Source: Pelomonas sp. KK5 | GTDB taxonomy: Bacteria; Pseudomonadota; Gammaproteobacteria; Burkholderiales; Burkholderiaceae_C | Length of the DNA: 64,000 nucleotides | Assembly (NCBI RefSeq): GCF_001984095.1 | Contig: NZ_LYVQ01000001.1 | Span: 1 to 64,000 of the forward strand | Direction: 5' to 3' | Shown: one piece after another, positions 17,126 through 25,365 of the stretch | How positions within the stretch are numbered: position 1 is the stretch's first letter | How the letters are laid out: the number at the start of each line of letters is the position of its first letter | Position numbers and translations under genes: made by a program | Notes under the pieces: generated by a model | What the model was told of the DNA's origin: nothing | Seen by the model: only the letters and a program-made list of their open reading frames with translations | Database searches by the model: none

Positions 17126-19138
17126 ATGGTCGGGACGGTGGATTCTTCGTTGGATGACGACAGCAGGTCGGCGGGCGCCGATGGTGGACCGCAGGCGCCG
17201 TCGCAGGGCCGCCTTCTCGAGCGCGCACTGGACCGGGCCCATCGCGGCGAATGGCAGGCCTGGGAGGATTTCGCGCAATTGCATGCCCTGGCCCGTCGCG
17301 ACGGTGATCGCGCCCTGGCCGGCCAGGCGATGGCCGGGCTGATGATCACCGGCCAGCACTTCCGGCGCTTCGAGCGCTTCGAGGAAGGCCTGGATGAACT
17401 GCTCGAGGCCCTGGATGCCGGCGCGGCCGGACTCGATGCGAGCGAGGAACTGCTCGTCCTGAACGCGCTGCTTCTCGCGCTGCTGCTGTGCCGCCCGCTC
17501 GACCCGTCGATCGACGCCCACGCTGCGCGGCTGCAGGCGCTGATCGAACAGCGGCTGGACGTGAACCTGACCCTGGCTGCCGGGCGGACGCTGATCTACT
17601 ACTTCGAGCCGCGCAACCTGCGCGACCCGGCGCTGCGGGTGCACGCGGTGCTTGGCCCGCGCATGGCCGAGCCGGCAGCCACGCCCTATCGCCAGGCCCG
17701 CTGGCTGCACATGTGGCGCATCTGCGCGCACTACGGCAGGCAGCCCTACCTGGCCGCCGAGGCGCTCACGCAGATGTTCGCGCTGGCCCGGCAGCACCGC
17801 ATGCGCGACGTGGAGTTCCTGGCCGTGCTCGTCGAGGCCCAGAACGCCTTGCCGCATGGCGACATCCCGGTGGCGCGCGCCGCGATCGAGCGCGCCGAAG
17901 CCCTGATCGATTCGAGCCAGCTGGGGGAGCTGCTGCTGCTCGAACTGGAGAAGACGCGGCTGGCCTTCATGCGCCGCGAGGTCGCCTCGGCGCTGCATCA
18001 CGCCACGCGCGCCGGCCGGCTCTGCATCGAGGTCCGCATGCCCGTCGCCATGCGCTGGCCCTATGCGGTCAACGAGGCGCTGGCCCAGTTGCTCGGCGAA
18101 GACCACGAAGGCGCCCGCGCCACCCTGCAGCAGATGCTGGGCGCCACGCCCGCCGGCTATGCGCATGAGCTCGATGCCATGCTGCAGGGCATCGATGCCT
18201 GGCTGGCGGTGCGTGACGGCCTGCCCGATGCCGCCCGGCGCATCGAGGCCCTGTGGGCCGGCCTGCGCCGCCGGCGCAGCTATGACTTCTTCGATCACCT
18301 GCCGGAGTTCAGCGCGCGCCTGTGCGTGCTGGCGCTGGAGCGCGGCATCGAGACCGACTTCGTGCGCAGCTTCATCAGCAAGTGCGAGCTGGCGGCGCCC
18401 GAGGATGCGCCGCCCAGCTGGCCCTGGCCGCTGCGCATCCAGGCTTTCGGCGGCTTCGCGGTCTGGCGCCAGGGCGAGCTGCTGAGCGCCGAAGGCAAGG
18501 CGCAGCGCAAGCCGCTGGCGCTGCTGCAGGCGCTGGTCGCCCTGGGTGCGTTCAACGAGGAGAGCGCCGTCGACGTGGCGCGGCTGGTCGAGCTCCTGTG
18601 GCCGGACGTGGACGCGGCGTCGCCCAAGTCCTCGTTCGAGATGACGCTCTCGCGCCTGCGCAAGTGGCTGGGCGTCGAACAGGCGCTCAAGCTGAGCAAC
18701 GGCAGGCTGTCGCTGAATTCCCGCCTGCTCTGGTGCGACGTGGCGGCGTTCGAGCGCAGCTGCGCCTCGCTGCAGCAACTGCTGCGTCCGCATGCCGATG
18801 CGGCCGGCCTGCCGGCCCGGCTCCAGCAGATGAACGGGCTCTACCGGGGCAGGCTGTTCGGCAATGCGGTGCTGGAGCCCTGGCTGGTGCAGGCCCGCGA
18901 GCGCCAGGCGCTGCGTTTCGCACGGCTGGTGCGCGATGCCGGCCAGCATCTGGAGACGATGCAGGACTGGCCTGCGGCCTTGAGCCTGTATGAAGCCAGC
19001 CTGGAGCAGGACCTGCTGGCCGAGACGCTGCACCTGGCCCTGATCCGCTGCCTGCGCGCGCTGGGACGCGAGGAGGAGGCCCGCCGCGCCGCGCAACGCT
19101 GCGAGGACGTGCTGGGCATCTCGCTGAATCCGGGTTGA
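17126..19138 (+). CDS. BTAD/SARP-like transcriptional activator
   Basis: A 670-residue regulator. The N-terminal two thirds (about 30-430) is helical and TPR-like. Then come a winged-helix OmpR/PhoB-type DNA-binding segment (about 435-530: IQAFGGFAVWRQGELL, RKPLALLQALVALG, LVELLWPDVDAASPKSSFEM, LSRLRKWLG) and a bacterial transcriptional activation domain (about 545-665, WLVQARERQALRFARL and LYEASLEQDLLAETLHLALIRCL). Such proteins turn on neighbouring or secondary-metabolism genes. Its nearest downstream gene in the same direction is a PEP-CTERM protein 117 bases away, a possible target. A run of nine G at 19156-19164 lies in the gap. The effector signal is not known. Confidence 0.85.
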   Translation: MVGTVDSSLDDDSRSAGADGGPQAPSQGRLLERALDRAHRGEWQAWEDFAQLHALARRDGDRALAGQAMAGLMITGQHFRRFERFEEGLDELLEALDAGAAGLDASEELLVLNALLLALLLCRPLDPSIDAHAARLQALIEQRLDVNLTLAAGRTLIYYFEPRNLRDPALRVHAVLGPRMAEPAATPYRQARWLHMWRICAHYGRQPYLAAEALTQMFALARQHRMRDVEFLAVLVEAQNALPHGDIPVARAAIERAEALIDSSQLGELLLLELEKTRLAFMRREVASALHHATRAGRLCIEVRMPVAMRWPYAVNEALAQLLGEDHEGARATLQQMLGATPAGYAHELDAMLQGIDAWLAVRDGLPDAARRIEALWAGLRRRRSYDFFDHLPEFSARLCVLALERGIETDFVRSFISKCELAAPEDAPPSWPWPLRIQAFGGFAVWRQGELLSAEGKAQRKPLALLQALVALGAFNEESAVDVARLVELLWPDVDAASPKSSFEMTLSRLRKWLGVEQALKLSNGRLSLNSRLLWCDVAAFERSCASLQQLLRPHADAAGLPARLQQMNGLYRGRLFGNAVLEPWLVQARERQALRFARLVRDAGQHLETMQDWPAALSLYEASLEQDLLAETLHLALIRCLRALGREEEARRAAQRCEDVLGISLNPG

Positions 19139-19255
19139 CCCGGCCCCGCGAACTCGGGGGGGGGTGTGCGCAGGTTGGGCATCCGTGAGTCGTCGGCAAG
19201 GGCGGCTTCCTAGCATCGAGCCTTCCTCCCCAGTCACAACCCGGAGAAGGTTTCC

Positions 19256-20023
19256 ATGAAGCTTGCGTATCTGCTGGCCGGCATTGCCGGTGCGGTGCTT
19301 TCCTTCAACGCCGCGGCGATCAAGCCCGGCCATTCCACGCTGGTCGATTTCTCGGACGGCACGGACGAGTGGTTCGGCCGTGTCGGCGTTCCGGCCGCCG
19401 GGACCACGACCTGGGACAACGCGCTGGGCAATTCCGCGCCCTCGCTGCATACGGTCTACAACGACTTCCTGAAGGTCGGCCTGCGCTACTACACCGACAG
19501 CAGCCTGTTCACCGGCGACTACACGCAGGCGCAGTCCGTCACCCTGAGCCTGGACGTGAATCCCATCCGCATGGCCGTCGGCGCCACGGGCGCGGCCGTG
19601 CCCAAGGACATCTACCTCGACCTGATCGACTACGACCATCCGGCCGATGGCTTCGACTCCTCCTTCGTCAGCTTCAAGCTCGGCACGCTCACCGCGGGCA
19701 GCGGCTGGCAGAACCTGTCGGTGACGCTGAGCTCGACGGGCTCGGCCACGCTGCCTGACGGCTGGACCGCCGTCGATGCGAGCGGCAACCCGACGATGGC
19801 GAGCGACCTGACCTTTGCCCAGCTGCTGTCGGGCGTGGACGAGATCGCGTTCCGGATTCCCGGCACCCGCTCGGGCAGCGCCCTGAGCTACGACGTGGCG
19901 GTGGACAACATATCGATCAGCTCCGTGGCGGCGGCCGTACCGGAGCCGGCGTCCGCGCTGCTGTGGCTGACGGGGCTGCTGGGGGTCGGCGCGTTCGGGC
20001 GCTCGCGCAAGGCCGGCCGCTGA
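19256..20023 (+). CDS. PEP-CTERM sorted exported protein
   Basis: A 255-residue secreted protein with a signal peptide (MKLAYLLAGIAGAVLSFNAA) and a C-terminal PEP-CTERM signal: VPEPASALLWLTGLLGVGAF followed by a basic tail (RSRKAGR). In the family such proteins are processed by exosortase EpsH/XrtA and go to the envelope or extracellular matrix with exopolysaccharide. The middle reads like a beta-sandwich surface domain (LSLDVNPIRMAVG, FVSFKLGTLTAGSGWQNLSV). A ribosome binding site, GGAGAAGG, precedes the ATG. No exosortase gene is in this window. Confidence 0.9.
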   Translation: MKLAYLLAGIAGAVLSFNAAAIKPGHSTLVDFSDGTDEWFGRVGVPAAGTTTWDNALGNSAPSLHTVYNDFLKVGLRYYTDSSLFTGDYTQAQSVTLSLDVNPIRMAVGATGAAVPKDIYLDLIDYDHPADGFDSSFVSFKLGTLTAGSGWQNLSVTLSSTGSATLPDGWTAVDASGNPTMASDLTFAQLLSGVDEIAFRIPGTRSGSALSYDVAVDNISISSVAAAVPEPASALLWLTGLLGVGAFGRSRKAGR

Positions 20024-20050
20024 GGGCTTCGACCCCTTCCTCTTCGTCCC

Positions 20051-23000
20051 TCACGCGTGCCGCCCGCGGCCACGTGCCTTCGCCTCGTAGAGCCGTCCGT
20101 CCGCCAGCTCCACCAGCCCGCGCCAGTCGGCCGCCCCGCCGGTGGCGATGCCGATGCTGGCGCCCACCTGCAGCGCCAGCGCGCCGATCTCGAAGGGCTG
20201 GCTGGCGGCATGCAGGATCTTGTCCGCCACCGCGCGGGCCTGGCCGATGTCGGACACGCCCACCAGGGCCACCGCGAATTCGTCGCCGCCGAGCCGGGCG
20301 ACGGCGTCGCTCGGCCGGACGGTGGCGGCCATCCGGGTGGCGAACTGGCGCAGCACCTGGTCGCCCACTGCATGGCCGTGGCGATCATTGACCGGCTTGA
20401 AGTGGTCCAGGTCCACATAGAGCAGGGCCACCGGCGTGGGCGCGTCCTGGCCGATGGCCTCGAGGAACTGCTCGAAGCCGGCACGGTTCAGCGCGTCGGT
20501 CAGCGGGTCGCGCTGGGACAGGCGGATCAGCCGGATCTCCTCCTCCTTCTGCCGCGTCACGTCCTGGGTGACGCCGACGAAGCCGTCCAGTTCGCCGGTG
20601 GCGGTGGACAGCGGGATGTAGCTGACCGCCATGTGCCGCGTCTGCCCGCCGCGCCGGTCCTGGCGCAGGAAGGAGACGCCCTCGCCGGCCAGTGCGCGCG
20701 CGATCCAGGGCCGGCTGGCGGGGCCGTGCTCCGGGCCCAGCAGTTCCTCGATCGGGCGGCCCAGCGCCGCTTCGGGCGTGAAGCCCGCCCATTCGGCAAA
20801 GCGGCGGTTGGCGAAGCGCAGCCGCCCGTCGGTGCCGACCACGCCGACGCTGGCCGGGATCGCCTCGGTGATCGAGCGCAGCGTGGCCGCCTGCCGCTGC
20901 TGCTCGCGCTGCACCGCGCGCTCGCCGGCGATGTTGCGCATGATCCCGGAGTAGCGGGTCGTGCGGCCGGGCTCGTCGCGATGGGCGATCACCATGTGGC
21001 TTACCGGGATGATGCGGCCGTCGTGCGTGCGGAAGGCCGTCTCGCCGAGCCACAGGCCGTGCTGGTTGGCATGCGGCAGGATCACCTGGCTCAGCTGCTC
21101 GTTGGTCTCCGGCGTGTTGAACTCGCTGAACAGGCGCCCCTCCAGCGACTCGTCGGGGGCCAGGCCCAGCACCGCGCGGGCGGCGGGGTTCATGTAGTGG
21201 ATGCGGCCTTCATGGTCGGTCTGCAGCACGTAGTCGCTGGTGGCGTCGATCACGTCGGTCAGGTGGCGCAGCGCCTGCTCTGCGGCGCGCCGCTCGGTCA
21301 CGTCGCGGCCGACCGAGTGCAGCAGCACCTCGCCGTCGTGCGAGGTCTGCAGGCTGTTGGTCCAGGCCAGCCAGCGGGAGCGACCGTCGCCGGTCAGCAT
21401 GCGGTTCTCGATGCGGTGCGGCACGCCGGTGGCGAAGACCTGCGCGGCATGCTGGCGCACCCGCTCGCGGTCCGGCGCGTCCACGTGGTCATAGAGGTTG
21501 GCGCCCACCATCTGCGGCGGCGTCAGGCCCCACTCGCGGGCGTAGGAGGGGTTGACGTAGGTCAGGGTGCCGTCGGCGCGCGACAGCGAGATCAGCTCCT
21601 GCTGGTCGTCGAGGATGGCCTTGAGCTCGCGCTCGCTGTCGGCCAGGCGCTCCAGCAGCGGCTGCACCTGCTTGCGCAGCGCGAAGATCGCCAGCGCGCT
21701 GACCAGCGCCATCGCCGCCACGAAGGCGGCGATGCGCGTGCGCAGCGGCTCGTAGAGCGTGTCCACGTCGGTCTTCAGGCCCAGCGCCAGGCCGCGGCTG
21801 CCGATCGGCGCATAGGCAGCCACCACCTCCTCGCCGCGCGGGTCGCGGGCGTAGAGCGAGCCGCGCTCGCCGCGCAGCCCGCGCAGGATCGCCTCGGCTG
21901 CCAGGCCCTTGCCGGCCACCAGCGGGAGCCGGAAGCTGGGCTTGCGCCAGCGCGTGGCTGCGCAGGCCGCCTCGGCCGGGGAGAGCGTGCTGCAGATGAC
22001 GGCGTCCGAGGTGGCATCGCGCTGGCGCAGCTGCAGCAGCAGGCGCTCCACCTGCGGCAGGGGCTGCTCGCTGCGCAGGCGGCCGACCGGCCGGCCCGCG
22101 GTGTCTTTCACCGCCAGCTCGCGCAGCATCAGGTAGTGCTGGCCGTCCCAGGCCAGCACCGCGTCGCCGGCATCGCCCGTGACGGCCAGCGGCTGCTCCA
22201 GCTCGGCGCTGCCGCGCAGCGCGCGGCCGGTGGCGGCCAGCGTGCGGCCCTCGTTGTCCAGCAGGACCACGCTGGACAGCCCGGCCCGGCCGAAGCCCTC
22301 GGCCGCGGCCTGCAGGGCGGCGCGCGCGGCGCCGTCGGCGGGCTCGCGCTGCAGGTGCTCGAACTGCGTGGCCAGGGGCAGGCCGTAGCTCAGCAGCGCC
22401 GGGAACTCCAGGCTGGCCCCGAGGGCCTGGTCCAGCGCCAGCGCGGAGTCCGCGGCCTCGCGTTCCAGGTCCTTGGCGATCTGGTCCTCGACGGTGTCGC
22501 GCATCAGGCCGAAGCCGGCGACGCCAGCGGTCAGCGTCAGCAGCAGCACGACGGCGCGGGTGCGGCGGCGGATGCGCCGCGGCGCCTCGCGCGGGTCGAA
22601 GCGCTCGCCGGCCTCGTGCAGCGACCACAGGCCGAAGGCGGTGACGACGAAGGCCGCCGCCGTGGGCGGCAGCATGCGGTTGAAGCGCGGCAGCCGGTAC
22701 AGCGTCTCCAGCCCCAGGAAGTAGCCGGCCAGCCCGGCCAGGCCGATCAGCGCCACCGCGGCGGTGGCGGCGAGGTACAGCCGCGTGCGGCGCCGTGCGC
22801 GCGGCCGGCCCAGCTGCCACAGCGCGGTGGCGCTGAGCATGTAGGCCACGGCGGCGTTCGGCGAGATGCGCCCCGCGCCCGGCTGCGGGTCGCGGTGCGG
22901 CAGCAGCGGGTTCTGGAGGTCGACGCCGAGGTTCAGGCCGCTCAGCGTCTGCAGCAGCTGCAGCGCCGGCAGCGCGAACAGCAGCAGCACGACGACGCGC

Positions 23001-23227
23001 TCGGCGCGCGGCGCCGGCGTCTCGGAGGAGCGCCCCGCGGCGCCGACCAGGCACAGTGCGAGGCCGATCAGCCCGAGCGGATTGAGCAGGCCCACCGTCG
23101 GCCGGATCGGCTGGCGCAGCCCCAGCGCCTGCCAGGGCAGCAGGGAGCCGAGCAGCAGGAACAGCGCCAGGCCGACCAGCGCGAGGGCGGCTGCACGGGC
23201 AGCCGATGGGGACCTTGCTGTTTGCAT
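20051..23227 (-). CDS. Membrane PAS-GGDEF diguanylate cyclase
   Basis: A 1058-residue sensor that should make cyclic di-GMP. The N-terminus has several hydrophobic spans (about residues 10-225), followed by a periplasmic sensor region of about 260-500 and another membrane span (IAAFVAAMALVSALAIFAL). Three PAS-like domains follow (about 540-650, 660-775, 785-905; for example DGTLTYVNPSYAREWG and DGRLRFANRRFAEWAG), then a GGDEF domain. The active site RLGGDEFAVAL is intact near residue 980, and an RPSD I-site lies five residues before it, so product inhibition is expected. There is no EAL domain. It is convergent with the PEP-CTERM gene and divergent from the large three-gene cluster. Confidence 0.93.
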   Translation of the reverse strand: MQTARSPSAARAAALALVGLALFLLLGSLLPWQALGLRQPIRPTVGLLNPLGLIGLALCLVGAAGRSSETPAPRAERVVVLLLFALPALQLLQTLSGLNLGVDLQNPLLPHRDPQPGAGRISPNAAVAYMLSATALWQLGRPRARRRTRLYLAATAAVALIGLAGLAGYFLGLETLYRLPRFNRMLPPTAAAFVVTAFGLWSLHEAGERFDPREAPRRIRRRTRAVVLLLTLTAGVAGFGLMRDTVEDQIAKDLEREAADSALALDQALGASLEFPALLSYGLPLATQFEHLQREPADGAARAALQAAAEGFGRAGLSSVVLLDNEGRTLAATGRALRGSAELEQPLAVTGDAGDAVLAWDGQHYLMLRELAVKDTAGRPVGRLRSEQPLPQVERLLLQLRQRDATSDAVICSTLSPAEAACAATRWRKPSFRLPLVAGKGLAAEAILRGLRGERGSLYARDPRGEEVVAAYAPIGSRGLALGLKTDVDTLYEPLRTRIAAFVAAMALVSALAIFALRKQVQPLLERLADSERELKAILDDQQELISLSRADGTLTYVNPSYAREWGLTPPQMVGANLYDHVDAPDRERVRQHAAQVFATGVPHRIENRMLTGDGRSRWLAWTNSLQTSHDGEVLLHSVGRDVTERRAAEQALRHLTDVIDATSDYVLQTDHEGRIHYMNPAARAVLGLAPDESLEGRLFSEFNTPETNEQLSQVILPHANQHGLWLGETAFRTHDGRIIPVSHMVIAHRDEPGRTTRYSGIMRNIAGERAVQREQQRQAATLRSITEAIPASVGVVGTDGRLRFANRRFAEWAGFTPEAALGRPIEELLGPEHGPASRPWIARALAGEGVSFLRQDRRGGQTRHMAVSYIPLSTATGELDGFVGVTQDVTRQKEEEIRLIRLSQRDPLTDALNRAGFEQFLEAIGQDAPTPVALLYVDLDHFKPVNDRHGHAVGDQVLRQFATRMAATVRPSDAVARLGGDEFAVALVGVSDIGQARAVADKILHAASQPFEIGALALQVGASIGIATGGAADWRGLVELADGRLYEAKARGRGRHA

Positions 23228-23384
23228 GCGGGAGCGGTGCGGCGCTGGTCGCCCGCGGCCCGGCTGCAGGGCTGCGTGGCGGCGTGTTCTTGTCTCTCTT
23301 GGAATCGTCGGAAGTATGGGTCCTGGCGTGCTGCCGTGGCGCAGGCCGCTTCACAAAATTGCAGGCCTGTGACCGCCGTGCAGC

Positions 23385-23394
23385 TAACGAGTTA
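23385..23394. other. TAACNNGTTA palindrome, copy 3
   Basis: TAACGAGTTA in the 269-base gap between the diguanylate cyclase start and the first gene of the three-gene cluster. Confidence 0.5.
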
Positions 23395-23496
23395 CTCAAG
23401 CGGCCACTGGGGTAGCTGCCACTTCAGTCAGCTGAACAACGCCGTTATGCTCGCCCCCCGGAACCGGGGCGTCGTGCAACGGTGGAGGGGTGTGCC

Positions 23497-25332
23497 ATGA
23501 GCGAGAAGAATCTGAGCGAAGCGGAATGGAAGAAGTTCTCCAAGGGCCGTGGCCTCAAGGACGCCGCCCTCCTCAAGGCCTTCGGGGCGCTGGACGGGGC
23601 GAAGGACGCCGAGGCCCGGCTGGCCGCGCTGGCCGAGGTGGAGAAGCAGGCCGACATCCTGCGCAAGGCGGCCAAGGGCGACAAGGAAGTCGCGTCCTAT
23701 CTCGATGACGCGGACAAGTCGCTCGCCAAGGAGCGCAAGTCGGCCGAGGCCGACGCCCGCAAGGCGGCCAAGGAGAACGAGAGCGCCGGCGAGGAGGACG
23801 AGGAATCCCCGGCCCTGCTGACCAGCAAGCTGCTGCCGCTGGTGAAGATGGTGCAGAAGGGCGAGCCGATGCAGGCGCTGGTGGCGCTGGCCGGCAAGGA
23901 CACGGCGGTGATGCTCTCCAAGCGCAGCATCTCGCCGGCCAGGCGCAAGCTGATGCAGGACTTCCTGGGCGCCACCGGCGGCGTGAAGTACGCGGTGGGC
24001 GAGTGCATCTGGGAAGCCAACGCGCATACCTTCGTGTTGCAGACCCAGGCGGCCGGCCTGGCCAAGAAGCTCAAGGCCGCGCTGCTCGCGCAGGTGGGCC
24101 TGCGCCTGAAGGTGCGCGTGCGCGGCGAGGACCCGGACGACATCGACGAGGACGGCGAGGCGCTGGAGGGCATGCTGGAAGAGGTGGCGCCCGAAGCCGC
24201 CGCCACCGCTGCGGCCGAGGTGCCCGAGGCGCCGCCGCTGCAGCCCGCGGCTGCGGCAGGCCCCGATGGCGGCGCTGCCTTCAACACCCGCCTGGCGGCG
24301 CTGATGCCGCGCGTCAAGGAAGCGCTGGCCGCGGCCGGCCCGGCCGCCGGCGACCTCAAGGCCAAGATCGGCGAGGCCGGGCTGGCCGCGCGCAACAAGA
24401 CCTTCGACCACGCCAACGCCTTGCTGGACCAGGTGGAGCAGTTGCTGGACGTCGCCGCCGCACCGGCAACGGCGCCAGCCGCCCCCGCGGCTGATGGCGG
24501 CGCCGCCTTCAACACCCGCCTGGCCGCGCTGATGCCGCGCGTGAAGGAAGCGCTCGCCGCCGCCGGCCCCGCTGCCGCCGAACTCAAGGCCAAGATCGGC
24601 GAGGCCGGCCTGGCCGCGCGCAACAAGACCTTCGACCAGGCCAACGCGCTGCTGGACCAGGCCGAGCAGCTGCTCGACGGCAGCGAGGGCGGCGAGCAGG
24701 AAGGCGAGGAGGGCGGCGGCGACACCAGCCCCGAGGCGCTGCAGTGGCAGGCCCGCCTGGCCGAGGTCGAGGCGCGCTACCTCGACGTGCTCAAGGGCAA
24801 CCCCGCTGACGCCACCCGGCTGCGCGCCGTCTTCGGCTATGCCGGCGACCAGGCCGCCGCACGCGAGTACACCAAGGCCCTGGACGCGCTGAAGCGCCTG
24901 GAGGGCATGCTGGACGCCGCCAAGCCGTCCGAGGACACGGGCTACGAGGGCCTGGTCGAGTACCGCAAGACCCTGCTCGACTACCGCAGCGCCGCCGGCA
25001 AGGTGAAGGACCAGATCGCCGCGCTGAAGAAGGCCATCCCGAGCCAGTCGCCCGACGAGGCGGACCTGGCCGACGAACTGGCCGAGGCGCTGGGCGAGCT
25101 CAACGACGACCTGCTGGCCATGGTCGACGAGGCGATGAACACCTCGGAGAACAAGGCCTCGCCGGTGACCAAGGCGCTGAAGGCGCAGGTCACGTCCTAC
25201 CTGGCCGAGCTGAGCGCCAATGCGCTGGTCAAGCACGTGGACAGCAACCCCTACGGCGTGGCCGTGAACATCGAGCAGACCTTGGGCGCCGCCCTCGAGA
25301 ACATCCGCGACACCATGCCGGCGCCGGTCTGA
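23497..25332 (+). CDS. Cluster protein 1: helical repeat protein, function unknown
   Basis: First gene of an apparent three-gene operon. The ATG at 23497 (MSEKNLSEAEWKKF) is preceded at eight bases by GGAGGGG, so I prefer it over the GTG five codons upstream; the protein has 611 residues. It is highly charged and helical, with Lys/Ala/Glu-rich coiled-coil-like stretches (residues about 50-105) and no signal peptide or membrane span. Residues 257-318 and 333-394 are near-identical 62-residue repeats joined by an Ala/Pro linker, followed by an acidic stretch (GSEGGEQEGEEGGG). The C-terminus ends with YLAELSANALVKHV then SNPYGVAVNIEQTLGAAL, a module also seen at the end of the next protein. I do not recognise a family. 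Confidence 0.8.
   Translation: MSEKNLSEAEWKKFSKGRGLKDAALLKAFGALDGAKDAEARLAALAEVEKQADILRKAAKGDKEVASYLDDADKSLAKERKSAEADARKAAKENESAGEEDEESPALLTSKLLPLVKMVQKGEPMQALVALAGKDTAVMLSKRSISPARRKLMQDFLGATGGVKYAVGECIWEANAHTFVLQTQAAGLAKKLKAALLAQVGLRLKVRVRGEDPDDIDEDGEALEGMLEEVAPEAAATAAAEVPEAPPLQPAAAAGPDGGAAFNTRLAALMPRVKEALAAAGPAAGDLKAKIGEAGLAARNKTFDHANALLDQVEQLLDVAAAPATAPAAPAADGGAAFNTRLAALMPRVKEALAAAGPAAAELKAKIGEAGLAARNKTFDQANALLDQAEQLLDGSEGGEQEGEEGGGDTSPEALQWQARLAEVEARYLDVLKGNPADATRLRAVFGYAGDQAAAREYTKALDALKRLEGMLDAAKPSEDTGYEGLVEYRKTLLDYRSAAGKVKDQIAALKKAIPSQSPDEADLADELAEALGELNDDLLAMVDEAMNTSENKASPVTKALKAQVTSYLAELSANALVKHVDSNPYGVAVNIEQTLGAALENIRDTMPAPV
24265..24678 (+). repeat. Tandem 186-base coding repeat in cluster protein 1
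   Basis: Two units, 24265-24450 and 24493-24678, each 62 codons. They begin DGGAAFNTRLAALMPRVKEA and end ANALLDQ(V/A)EQLLD. I count 58 identical residues of 62; the differences are G/A, D/E, H/Q and V/A. A 14-codon Ala/Pro/Thr linker separates them. Such near identity suggests recent duplication or selection for identical packing modules. Confidence 0.92.
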
Positions 25333-25365
25333 GCGCAGCCCTTCCAACACGAATAACAGTCCTTC

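Noticed and set aside
14295-19639. Two open frames of nearly 1000 codons on the minus strand
   Set aside because: They lie opposite the lipoprotein, EcsC-like and BTAD genes and have shadow composition (Q, R, G, A, H). No family motif was seen.
23450-23472. Near-palindrome CGCCCCCCGGAACCGGGGCG upstream of cluster protein 1
   Set aside because: It is imperfect and made of G/C runs, which are common here; one occurrence is not enough to call an operator or terminator.
20057-23500. A 1147-codon plus-strand frame opposite the diguanylate cyclase
   Set aside because: The minus strand encodes intact PAS and GGDEF motifs; the plus frame is a compositional shadow.
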